A stretch of DNA of 11,759 nt from Rheinheimera sp. (GTDB lineage: Bacteria; Pseudomonadota; Gammaproteobacteria; Enterobacterales; Alteromonadaceae), in contig NZ_JAIWOI010000299.1 of the NCBI RefSeq assembly GCF_020217005.1, positions 1 through 11,759 on the forward strand. The letters are read 5' to 3'. Below are positions 5,841 through 11,759 of this stretch, one piece after another (position 1 is the stretch's first letter; each line of letters begins with the position of its first letter). A program made the position numbers and the translations under genes. A model generated the notes under the pieces. It did not search any database. It had not been told where the DNA came from and was given only the letters and a program-made list of their open reading frames with translations.

Positions 5841-6968
5841 ATGAAAATTACCTGTAACTTTGACAGCGGTAATATCGAAGTCATTAAAGCTGAAGAACCG
5901 TCAGATATTCAGCTGGCAATACGCAAAGACCACAATTCAGATTTCTATCAATGGTTCCATTTCCGTCTACATTCTCAAAGCACAGAACCTCATACTATTC
6001 GAATAGTGAATGTTAAAGATTCAGCTTACCCTGACGGCTGGAAAGGCTATCAGGCTGTAGCATCCTACGACCGCCAGACCTGGTTCCGGGTAGAGACCCA
6101 ATTGGTGAACGACGAGTTGGTGATTAGTCATTACCCTGAAGCCGAATCAGTTTATTTTGCTTACTTTGCTCCTTACAGTTATGAACGGCACATGGATTTA
6201 CTGCATTCAGCGCAAAGCTCTGGTTTGGCGCAAATCTTTGAGTTGGGCCAAACTTTGGATGGCCGTGATATGAGTTTGTTGGTCGTAGGTGAACCTACAG
6301 ATGGCAAGAAAAAAATCTGGATTACAGCACGCCAACATCCCGGCGAGTCGATGGCTGAATGGTTTGTCGAAGGCTTGTTAGACCGACTGCTGGATGAAGA
6401 CGATGCGGTTGCCCGCACTTTGCTGGAAAAAGCGGTATTTTATATAGTGCCAAATATGAATCCGGACGGTAGCGTACGGGGTCATTTAAGGACCAATGCG
6501 GCTGGTGTGAACTTAAATCGGGAATGGCAAAACCCAAGTTTAGAAAAAAGTCCTGAAGTTTATTTAGTTCGCCAGCAAATGCTAGAAACTGGTGTTGATA
6601 TGCTGTTGGACGTGCATGGAGATGAAAATCTGCCTTATAACTTTGTTGCAGGAGCTGAAGGCATACCTTCATATGATGCGAAACTGCAGCAGTTAGAAAC
6701 CGTGTTTAAACAGGCGCTGTTATTAGCAACACCTGAGTTTCAGACAGAATTCGGTTACGATCTGGATGCTCCAGGCGAAGCCAACCTGACAATAGCCTCC
6801 ACTTGGGTTGCAGAACAGTTTAAGTGTTTGTCTTACACGCTTGAGATGCCATTTAAAGACAATGCTAACTTACCGGACATAGACTTCGGTTGGTCTGATG
6901 TTCGCTCAATGAAACTAGGACAAGACAGCTTAGTGGCAGTGTTGGCTGTCGTTGATCAATTACGCTGA
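5841..6968 (+). CDS. M14 family zinc carboxypeptidase, cytosolic carboxypeptidase (CCP)-like
   Basis: This is a predicted zinc exopeptidase removing C-terminal residues; the bacterial substrate is unknown. The 375-aa protein lacks a signal peptide, so it should be cytoplasmic. Residues 1-120 form the beta-rich domain that precedes the catalytic domain in CCP/Nna1 enzymes, and the opening C-N-F-D-S-G-N-I resembles the CCP N-terminus. In the catalytic domain, zinc ligands are H166 and E169 (RQHPGES) and H259 (LLDVHGDE). R217, N226 and R227 (NPDG...HLRTNAAGVNLNR) match the residues that hold the substrate carboxylate. E335 in Y-T-L-E-M-P-F is the expected general base. All catalytic positions are therefore intact. 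The start at ATG 5841 has only a weak AAGTGGA Shine-Dalgarno at 5828-5834, but the N-terminus fits homologues. Eukaryotic relatives trim polyglutamate from tubulin, which bacteria lack. The gene stands alone between two hairpins. The family is secure and the substrate unknown. Confidence 0.92.
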   Translation: MKITCNFDSGNIEVIKAEEPSDIQLAIRKDHNSDFYQWFHFRLHSQSTEPHTIRIVNVKDSAYPDGWKGYQAVASYDRQTWFRVETQLVNDELVISHYPEAESVYFAYFAPYSYERHMDLLHSAQSSGLAQIFELGQTLDGRDMSLLVVGEPTDGKKKIWITARQHPGESMAEWFVEGLLDRLLDEDDAVARTLLEKAVFYIVPNMNPDGSVRGHLRTNAAGVNLNREWQNPSLEKSPEVYLVRQQMLETGVDMLLDVHGDENLPYNFVAGAEGIPSYDAKLQQLETVFKQALLLATPEFQTEFGYDLDAPGEANLTIASTWVAEQFKCLSYTLEMPFKDNANLPDIDFGWSDVRSMKLGQDSLVAVLAVVDQLR

Positions 6969-6989
6969 GTTGACCGTATTCGCAGATAG

Positions 6990-7015
6990 TGCAAGCCAGT
7001 CTGGGCTGGCTTGCA
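6990..7015 (+). terminator. Hairpin after the M14 peptidase gene, probable weak terminator
   Basis: GCAAGCCAG (6991-6999) and CTGGCTTGC (7006-7014) form a perfect 9-bp stem, extended by one T-A pair, with loop TCTGGG. The following sequence is T-rich but broken (AACTTGTTCTTTTGCTTT), so termination may be partial. It overlaps the -35 of the next operon. Confidence 0.6.
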
Positions 7016-7038
7016 AACTTGTTCTTTTGCTTTATAGT
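7011..7038 (+). promoter_or_regulatory. Candidate sigma70 promoter of the zinc-ribbon/yeaC/DUF349 operon
   Basis: TTGCAA (7011-7016) and TATAGT (7033-7038) are spaced by 16 nt. The predicted start near 7045 would leave a leader of about 20 nt containing the AGAGGG Shine-Dalgarno (7053-7058). The -35 sits in the 3' arm of the preceding hairpin. Confidence 0.55.
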
Positions 7039-7065
7039 GCGCCATAACTTTCAGAGGGTTTTACT

Positions 7066-7392
7066 ATGGCAATTATTTCCTGCCCACGTTGCGCAAAAAA
7101 AATTTCGGATAAAAGCCAAAATTGTCAGCACTGTCAGTTAGATATGACTGGCATGTCAGCAGAGAGAAAATATCATTTAGCCATTGAAGCAAGAGATAAA
7201 AAGATGCAGGGCGCCCTAAATCAATCCATGCTGGCTTTGATTTTGTTTTTGGCTGGCTTCTGTTTTCTCTATTTTTGGGCTCTGGAGCCTGAAGGCTATG
7301 AAGCTATTGTTTCCAAAGGCATGATAGCTATGGGGTTCCTGTGGTACATCTATGCCCGTGCCCGTCTGATTTATTTAAAGCGAAAAAACTAA
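7066..7392 (+). CDS. Small membrane protein with N-terminal zinc ribbon
   Basis: I do not recognise a named family, so no function is assigned. The 108-aa product opens with a compact zinc ribbon: C6-P-x-C9 and C20-x-x-C23 with I-S-D between the pairs, as in many zinc-ribbon 'zf-ribbon' type domains at the start of bacterial membrane proteins. A charged linker (about 31-50) leads to two hydrophobic helices, about 55-73 (with several Phe/Leu and W71) and about 82-98. The tail R-A-R-L-I-Y-L-K-R-K-N is basic. By the positive-inside rule the ribbon and the tail would both face the cytoplasm. The start ATG 7066 has AGAGGG 7 nt upstream. The stop lies one nucleotide before the ATG of the YeaC homologue, which implies translational coupling, so it is the first gene of a three-gene operon with the DUF349 protein. 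It might act as a membrane anchor for those partners, but that is a guess. Confidence 0.85.
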   Translation: MAIISCPRCAKKISDKSQNCQHCQLDMTGMSAERKYHLAIEARDKKMQGALNQSMLALILFLAGFCFLYFWALEPEGYEAIVSKGMIAMGFLWYIYARARLIYLKRKN

Positions 7393-7393
7393 T

Positions 7394-7675
7394 ATGGATT
7401 TTAAAGCTCTTGTAATGGCTATGTCGCCAGACACTTATCAATCTTTGTTAGAGAGGGTAGCGACAGGGCGCTGGGCTGATGGTGTAACTATGTCAGAGGC
7501 TCAAAAATCATACACTCAACAACTGGTGATGGCCTATCAGGCCTATGTACTCAAATCGACAGAACCCTATACCATTGGTGCTGATGGTCAGATGGTCGTC
7601 AAATCCAAAGCTGAAATGAAAAAACAATTTCCCCAGGACTCTTCAATAGCAAGGTTTGCGCATGATGATCTTTAA
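7394..7675 (+). CDS. yeaC: DUF1315 family protein, E. coli YeaC homologue
   Basis: This is a small soluble protein of unknown function. The 93-aa sequence matches the pattern I recall for E. coli YeaC. An early M-S-P-D-T-Y-Q-S-L (10-18) is followed by TGRWADGVTMSEAQK (24-38) and Q-L-V-M-A-Y-Q (43-49). The segment TIGADGQMVVKSKAEMKKQF (60-79) then corresponds to the most conserved YeaC segment. There is no signal peptide, membrane segment or catalytic motif. The start ATG 7394 is one nt after the upstream stop (TAA-T-ATG), and the gene overlaps the DUF349 gene by 14 nt, so all three are probably translated from one message with coupling. In E. coli yeaC is next to msrB and gapA; here it is about 4 kb from them, which is consistent with a rearranged ancestral cluster. 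Family call confident, role unknown. Confidence 0.9.
   Translation: MDFKALVMAMSPDTYQSLLERVATGRWADGVTMSEAQKSYTQQLVMAYQAYVLKSTEPYTIGADGQMVVKSKAEMKKQFPQDSSIARFAHDDL
7651..7654 (+). promoter_or_regulatory. Ribosome binding site that fixes the DUF349 start
   Basis: AAGG inside the end of yeaC lies 7 nt before ATG 7662. This favours ATG 7662 over TTG 7656 (1 nt away) and over ATG 7665 (10 nt away). Confidence 0.55.
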
Positions 7676-10358
7676 ACGTTGGTTTGCGCCTAAATGGCAA
7701 CATAAAGACGCAGCAGTACGACAACAGGCAATTGCCGGGTTAAATGCAGATGCCCAGCACAAAGAAATTTTGCATGAATTAGCCTTTAATGATGGCCACG
7801 AAGCCGTGCGTCGCGCCGCGTTAGAAAAGCTTAATGAGTTTTCCTTATGGTGGCAGGCAAGTAAACAGGATAACGCAGATCGTTTAAAACACTATGCAGA
7901 GACTCAACTGGTCCAGATGATTCTGGACAATCGTATTTCAGCACCGTTAAAACGTCAGTTTATTGAAGAGTGCCACAGAAGTAGCATTTTAGAGAAGTTA
8001 GCTCTGACTGAATCTGACGCAGAGATCCGTTTTGCACTGATTATGCGTCTGAAGAAAAACGACCTCATTTTGGCTAACTTACAACAGGATGTTCTGAGTC
8101 TGGAGCAAAAACGTCAGCTTCTGGCCCTCATTACTGAACCCAAGCAGTTAGAAAAACTTAGCAAACAATTAGCTGAGCCTTTAGCCAGCGAGTTGAAATT
8201 GCAGCTACAACAGCAACAGCAAGCCAAAGATAAGCCTGTTCAGGTACGCAAAGTGGTTAACTTGCTGTTGGCGAAATTAAACTCGGTGCGCGAACGCGGC
8301 GATTTAGCCCAGATGCAGCAAAAATGGCAGCAATACCAACAAGAATGGGACGCTGTGCAGTCAGACCTGACCCTGCTGGATGATGCCGAGGATTTGATTC
8401 AAAAATATAATAAAATCAATTCGCTTACAGAAGCTTCCTGGGCGCCACTGTTAAAAGAACAACAACAGAAGTTGGAGCAACAACAAAAACTTGAGGCGAT
8501 GAAAAAACAGCAACAAGGTTTTGAATCACAACTTGGCACATTACAACAACAGTTGGCGGTGTTGATGTCGGAAGGAAGGTTGGATGAAACTGACCACCTG
8601 GCTGCACAGGTGGCTGCTTTACTTGACCAGTTGACCCAAAGTGAGCTGACCGCTACTGTTAAGGCCGGATTGCAAAAAGCCATCATTGCGTTTGATCGTC
8701 AATTACAGCAATTGCCTGTTCAGGCCGAACAATTATTTAAATTAACCCGACTATTGGCGGATTGGTCAGCGGCTAGTGTGCCTGAGGATGCTACACAGTT
8801 TCAGCAAGTGGAAGCCAAATATCTGCAGTGGCAACAAGAGTGGAATAAAGGCCGCAAAACCTTAGGCGCTATGTTGCCAGAAAGTTTAGCCGAAGCTCAG
8901 CAGCAATTAAACGCACAGTGGCAGCCTCTGATGACTGAATTCGCTGTTCAGGCGGATAAAAATATGAAGTCTGTTCGCTCAAAATTGACAGAGTTCAGAC
9001 GTTTATATGAAGCAGGGCGCTATAAAGTTCTGTTTGGTCTGTTTAAAGGTATCCAACAAAGTTATGGAGAATTAACCCCGGCTCAGCAACAACAGCTGAC
9101 CAAGGATTACCAGGCGGCTGAGGTGCAACTGCAGCAGTTAAATGAGTTACAAAACTATATAGCCACGCCTCGTAAACAAGAACTGGTTGCTCAAATGCAG
9201 GCTTTGGCTCTGGCCACTGATGTAGAAGCGCCGCAACGCGCAGAGCAGGTCAAACTGGCCAGAGCCACCTGGCAAACATTAGGCCGGGCTGACGAGGCTC
9301 TGGAAGCAGAGTTAAATCAGGCATTTAACCTTGCCTGCGAGCAAGCCTTTGCACCATGTCGCGATTACTTCGCTGCATTGGACGAACAGCGTAAACAAAA
9401 TGCACTGATTAAACAGCAGATCCTGGCTGATTTAGCCGCTATGCTGGATAAATCTATGGACAAAGGCTTTGACAGTCAACTGACTGCTTTACAAAAGAGC
9501 TGGCGTGACAGCGGTCCTACAGAATCAGCGCTTTATAAAGAACTTTCGGCTCAGTTTAAAACTCTGGTTGATCAGCTCAAAGCTCGCGTTCGCGCTCAAC
9601 ATGCACAACACTTAGCTGAAAAACAGCAGTTAATTTTAAAGGCCCAACAGTTATTGACACTATCTGTCGATGAAGCTGTGGCAGGTGCTAAAAAATTACA
9701 GCAAGACTGGAAACAAATCGGTTTTGCCGGAAAAACCGACCAGCAACTCTGGTCTGAGTTCCGTTTGGCGTGTGATCAGATCTTTGCCAATAAGACGGCT
9801 GCAAAACAACAGCAGGAACAGCAATGGACTGAGCAACAGCAGCTTGCTGAAACTCAATTCGCTGAAGTCACAACTTTGTGTGCTCAGGCTGTTACTCTGT
9901 CAGAATTGCATGCTGGTCAAAGTGCATTAAAAGCGCTGGAACTGCCTGCCAAATCTGGCTTGTTACAGCAAAAGCAGCAGTTGTTAGCCGAAGTACAGCA
10001 GAAAATCGAGACATTGGAACACTCAGCGTTTAATGCCAGTTATCAGCAACTGTTTGCTGCGCTTGAACAAGCTGATGTGACAGCTGATGCTATTCCTGCG
10101 CGTTTTCGCGAAGACTTTGCTAAAGGTCAGGAGCAGCAGTTGACTCGCGCGCAGTTAACAACGGCCATTGAGCTTATCAGTGGCAAAGACTGTGTTGCGG
10201 CTGATAAAGCACAAGTGCAACTGCAACTTTTGTCTGATAAACACAATACTGGCACAAGTTTGACTGTAGATGCTTTATTAAAACGTTGGTTAAGTTTTGG
10301 CGTTGTAAAAGTAGAAGAGCAGGGCTTAGTGCAACGTTTAAAAGCAGTATTTGCGTAA
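7662..10358 (+). CDS. Large Q-rich DUF349 repeat protein with HEAT-like N-terminus
   Basis: The molecular role is unknown. The 898-aa product is almost entirely helical and very rich in Gln, Leu, Ala and Lys. Residues 10-130 look like HEAT-type helical pairs (KDAAVRQQAIAGLN, then GHEAVRRAALEKLN). Residues 140-500 are coiled-coil-prone with Gln runs, for example 183-187 and 468-478. Three DUF349 repeats follow, at about 505-568, 583-643 and 655-713. The last is the clearest, with L-Q-Q-D-W-K-Q-I-G and then L-W-S-E-F-R-L-A-C-D-Q-I-F. The C-terminal 180 residues are again helical, ending in LLKRWLSFGVV. There is no signal peptide, membrane helix, or nucleotide-binding motif, so a cytoplasmic scaffold or protein/nucleic-acid binding role is conceivable. 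The reading frame overlaps yeaC by 14 nt, which marks it as part of that operon, and a strong terminator follows 17 nt after the stop. Bacterial SMC-like proteins were considered but no Walker motif is present. Confidence 0.9.
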   Translation: MMIFKRWFAPKWQHKDAAVRQQAIAGLNADAQHKEILHELAFNDGHEAVRRAALEKLNEFSLWWQASKQDNADRLKHYAETQLVQMILDNRISAPLKRQFIEECHRSSILEKLALTESDAEIRFALIMRLKKNDLILANLQQDVLSLEQKRQLLALITEPKQLEKLSKQLAEPLASELKLQLQQQQQAKDKPVQVRKVVNLLLAKLNSVRERGDLAQMQQKWQQYQQEWDAVQSDLTLLDDAEDLIQKYNKINSLTEASWAPLLKEQQQKLEQQQKLEAMKKQQQGFESQLGTLQQQLAVLMSEGRLDETDHLAAQVAALLDQLTQSELTATVKAGLQKAIIAFDRQLQQLPVQAEQLFKLTRLLADWSAASVPEDATQFQQVEAKYLQWQQEWNKGRKTLGAMLPESLAEAQQQLNAQWQPLMTEFAVQADKNMKSVRSKLTEFRRLYEAGRYKVLFGLFKGIQQSYGELTPAQQQQLTKDYQAAEVQLQQLNELQNYIATPRKQELVAQMQALALATDVEAPQRAEQVKLARATWQTLGRADEALEAELNQAFNLACEQAFAPCRDYFAALDEQRKQNALIKQQILADLAAMLDKSMDKGFDSQLTALQKSWRDSGPTESALYKELSAQFKTLVDQLKARVRAQHAQHLAEKQQLILKAQQLLTLSVDEAVAGAKKLQQDWKQIGFAGKTDQQLWSEFRLACDQIFANKTAAKQQQEQQWTEQQQLAETQFAEVTTLCAQAVTLSELHAGQSALKALELPAKSGLLQQKQQLLAEVQQKIETLEHSAFNASYQQLFAALEQADVTADAIPARFREDFAKGQEQQLTRAQLTTAIELISGKDCVAADKAQVQLQLLSDKHNTGTSLTVDALLKRWLSFGVVKVEEQGLVQRLKAVFA

Positions 10359-10375
10359 AGCAAATGCTGCATACG

Positions 10376-10402
10376 AAAAAGCCAGCGAAAGCTGGCTTTT
10401 TT
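10376..10402. terminator. Bidirectional terminator between the DUF349 operon and ansA
   Basis: GCCAGC (10381-10386), GAAA tetraloop and GCTGGC (10391-10396) are flanked by five A on the left and six T on the right. The symmetry allows it to end both the rightward operon and the leftward ansA transcript, whose stops lie 17 nt and 19 nt away. Confidence 0.93.
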
Positions 10403-10421
10403 ATGTTGAAACACAGCGCTT

Positions 10422-11435
10422 TTAAAGCGTTAACTCACCACGCAAACTTTGTTGCATAAAAAGCCTTACCTGCTCGGTGTTTAAAGGTTGACTGAGCAAA
10501 TAATGCAGTTTGGTTAAGGTGGCTTCCAGTGTCATATCGTAACCGCTGATCACACCGCAGGCTCGAAGTGCATTACCAGTGGCATATCCCCCCATATTCA
10601 CTTTGCCTTTAAAACACTGGGTGCAGTTAACGATAATAGTGCCGCGTTTAGAGGCTTCCGTTAGGGCGTCCAGTAATTCTGTTTGCTGTGGCGCATTACC
10701 TACACCGTAAGATTTAATGATCAATGCTTTGATCGGAGCGGCTGCCATATTTTTTATCACTTCAGCACTAATACCCGGATACAGTGTCACCACGCTGATC
10801 GGCTGAGGGGTGATTTGCGCAACTTTTAATGCTTTGGTCACAGCGGTAGAAGCCAGATGCCCTGCGATTAAATTGATATGAATACCTGCTTCAATCAGCG
10901 GAGAAAAGTTCGGAGAAGCAAAGGCGTCGAAGCCATCCGCGTCCGCCTTTGTTGCTCTGTTGCCTCGGAAAAGCTTGTTGTTAAAAAACAGGGCTACTTC
11001 GGCAATTGGATAATAAGCGGCAAGATATAACGCATTAAGTAAATTCACCTGACCGTCCGAGCGCAACTGGGCTAGGGGGATTTGTGAACCCGTCACTATG
11101 ACCGGTTTAGCTAAATCTTCCAACATAAAAGACAAGGCCGAAGCCGTGTAGGCCATGGTATCTGTGCCGTGCAGCACAACAAAACCGTCGTAGTCGGCAT
11201 AATGGCTTTGTATATCTGTGGCAATTTCTAACCAATGTGCGGGAGTCATATCTGAGGAGTCTATGACTGGATGATATTCGTGGATATCAAATTCCGGCAT
11301 TTCTGAGCGATAAAACTCAGGCATGCTTTTGACTGTATCGGATAAAAAGCCGGGCACCGGTACAAAACCATTGCTGGATTGCTGCATACCTATAGTTCCG
11401 CCCGTGTAGGCGACATAAATTCGTTTTTTATTCAT
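10422..11435 (-). CDS. ansA: Type I (cytoplasmic) L-asparaginase
   Basis: This enzyme hydrolyses L-asparagine to aspartate and ammonia in the cytoplasm. The 337-aa product is co-linear with E. coli AnsA (338 aa). It carries nucleophile T14 in Y-T-G-G-T-I-G, the D-S-S-D segment with S60, the second threonine block H-G-T-D-T with T91 and D92, and K163 in N-R-A-T-K. No signal peptide is present, which separates it from periplasmic AnsB. At the allosteric asparagine site of the E. coli enzyme (T162, R240, C273, recalled) this protein has T162, K241 and C274, so the arginine is replaced by lysine. I start it at ATG 11435: an in-frame TTG at 11477 lies upstream of the predicted transcription start, and the AnsA N-terminus begins here. 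The Shine-Dalgarno AGGA lies 11 nt away, rather far. It has its own promoter and shares a terminator with the DUF349 operon. Secure. Confidence 0.96.
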   Translation of the reverse strand: MNKKRIYVAYTGGTIGMQQSSNGFVPVPGFLSDTVKSMPEFYRSEMPEFDIHEYHPVIDSSDMTPAHWLEIATDIQSHYADYDGFVVLHGTDTMAYTASALSFMLEDLAKPVIVTGSQIPLAQLRSDGQVNLLNALYLAAYYPIAEVALFFNNKLFRGNRATKADADGFDAFASPNFSPLIEAGIHINLIAGHLASTAVTKALKVAQITPQPISVVTLYPGISAEVIKNMAAAPIKALIIKSYGVGNAPQQTELLDALTEASKRGTIIVNCTQCFKGKVNMGGYATGNALRACGVISGYDMTLEATLTKLHYLLSQPLNTEQVRLFMQQSLRGELTL

Positions 11436-11466
11436 GACAGAGAAGGTCCTGATCTGTTGTAGCGCT

Positions 11467-11495
11467 ATTGTAATCAACAGCGGCAGGGCTGTCAG
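11467..11495 (-). promoter_or_regulatory. Sigma70 promoter for ansA
   Basis: On the minus strand CTGACA (complement of 11490-11495) and TACAAT (complement of 11467-11472) are separated by exactly 17 nt. This gives a start near 11460 and a leader of about 25 nt, which rules out the longer TTG-initiated reading frame. Confidence 0.7.
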
Positions 11496-11627
11496 TTTTT
11501 GTTCAGTTTAATCTTCGCTAGCTCAGTTATTTAAGCTCTAATAGCGCGGAAATGAGCAGAAAATTAGCAAAAAGTAATCACTTTGCACAAATGCTGAGCA
11601 AACGGATTAAAAGCGAGAGAAAAGCAC

Positions 11628-11656
11628 TTTACAAAAAAAGTCGGGGCACCTAATAT
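11628..11656 (+). promoter_or_regulatory. Sigma70 promoter for tRNA-Ser
   Basis: TTTACA (11628-11633), 17-nt spacer and TAATAT (11651-11656) place transcription start near 11663, only about 6 nt before the mature tRNA 5' end. The part of the intergenic stretch between the ansA and tRNA promoters (11496-11627) is AT-rich and holds only a short imperfect inverted repeat (GCAAAAAGT near 11568 with ACTTTGC near 11580); I see no gene in it. Confidence 0.75.
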
Positions 11657-11668
11657 GACGTCCAACGC

Positions 11669-11759
11669 GGAGGGGTGGCAGAGCGGTTTAATGCACCGGT
11701 CTTGAAAACCGGCGAAGGTTAATAGCCTTCCGAGAGTTCGAATCTCTCCCCCTCCGCCA
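11669..11759 (+). tRNA. serT: tRNA-Ser, anticodon UGA
   Basis: This 91-nt gene includes an encoded CCA, and the window stops on its last base. The acceptor stem pairs GGAGGGG (11669-11675) with CCCCTCC and is followed by discriminator G and CCA. The anticodon stem CCGGT/ACCGG (11696-11700 and 11708-11712) encloses loop CTTGAAA with anticodon TGA at 11703-11705, which reads UCA serine codons. The long variable arm (GAAGG...CCTTC), typical of class II tRNAs, and the T arm GAGAG-TTCGAAT-CTCTC confirm serine. UGA as an anticodon is not a stop-suppressor sign here, since suppressors of UGA carry UCA. Nothing downstream is visible, so a tandem tRNA or an integrated element using this gene cannot be judged. 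Confidence 0.98.

Noticed and set aside
5633..5857. 74-codon plus-strand reading frame spanning the gap terminator
   Set aside because: It runs through the gap 3' end, the terminator hairpin and into the M14 gene, has no ribosome binding site and looks like no protein family.
6179..6672. Antisense reading frames opposite the M14 gene
   Set aside because: They lie wholly opposite an intact enzyme gene with all motifs and have no independent support.
8399..8686. Antisense Cys-rich reading frames inside the DUF349 gene
   Set aside because: Their Cys, Val and Ala runs are the complement of Gln-rich coding in the real gene; no start signal.
8190..9840. CAA/CAG-rich stretches as a tandem repeat or CRISPR-like array
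   Set aside because: Units are irregular, codons are mixed and there is no constant repeat-spacer pattern; they are Gln codons in a coiled-coil protein.
11436..11477. Longer AnsA starting at TTG 11477
   Set aside because: It lies upstream of the predicted transcription start near 11460, and AnsA begins at the M-N-K-K of 11435.
11669..11759. tRNA-Ser as the attachment site of an integrated element
   Set aside because: No integrase or duplicate of the tRNA 3' end is seen, and downstream sequence is outside the window.

Overview
The window reads as chromosomal housekeeping DNA from a gammaproteobacterium of the Alteromonadales type. Gene content and protein flavour suggest something near Rheinheimera or Shewanella, but that placement is an impression from recalled family sequences, not a search result. 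Nearly all of the sequence is coding. I see no insertion sequence, integrase, prophage gene or CRISPR array.

Layout, left to right. (1) The 3' part of a glycogen debranching enzyme gene (glgX) is cut by the window edge. (2) A long-form 6-phosphogluconate dehydrogenase (gnd) follows and ends in a strong bidirectional terminator. (3) msrB comes next, converging with and overlapping by 20 nt a minus-strand lipoprotein gene of the DUF2989 type. (4) A divergent intergenic region carries a predicted promoter with a HexR-like palindrome and leads into a long (483 aa) glyceraldehyde-3-phosphate dehydrogenase with an N-terminal extension. (5) A cytosolic-carboxypeptidase-like M14 metallopeptidase gene has its own flanking hairpins. 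(6) A tight three-gene operon encodes a membrane zinc-ribbon protein, a YeaC/DUF1315 protein and a large Q-rich HEAT/DUF349 protein. (7) ansA (type I asparaginase) converges on that operon across a bidirectional terminator. (8) A tRNA-Ser(UGA) gene with a good sigma70 promoter ends exactly at the window end.

The left half belongs to central carbon metabolism: glycogen breakdown, the oxidative pentose phosphate branch and triose phosphate oxidation. ansA, yeaC, msrB and a gap gene also lie close together in E. coli (b1767 to b1779, from memory), so this is probably an ancestral neighbourhood that has been rearranged.

The most interesting reading is at residue level. The 6PGDH has lost the Asn-Arg-Ser/Thr motif that normally grips the NADP 2'-phosphate and has Asp-Leu-Asp instead. 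The GAPDH has lost the Asp and the Leu-Pro pair that favour NAD and has Arg, Asn and Tyr instead. Together these suggest that the two dehydrogenases may have cofactor preferences opposite to the textbook ones. The second lead is the uncharacterised zinc-ribbon/YeaC/DUF349 operon. I found no clear defence or mobile system.
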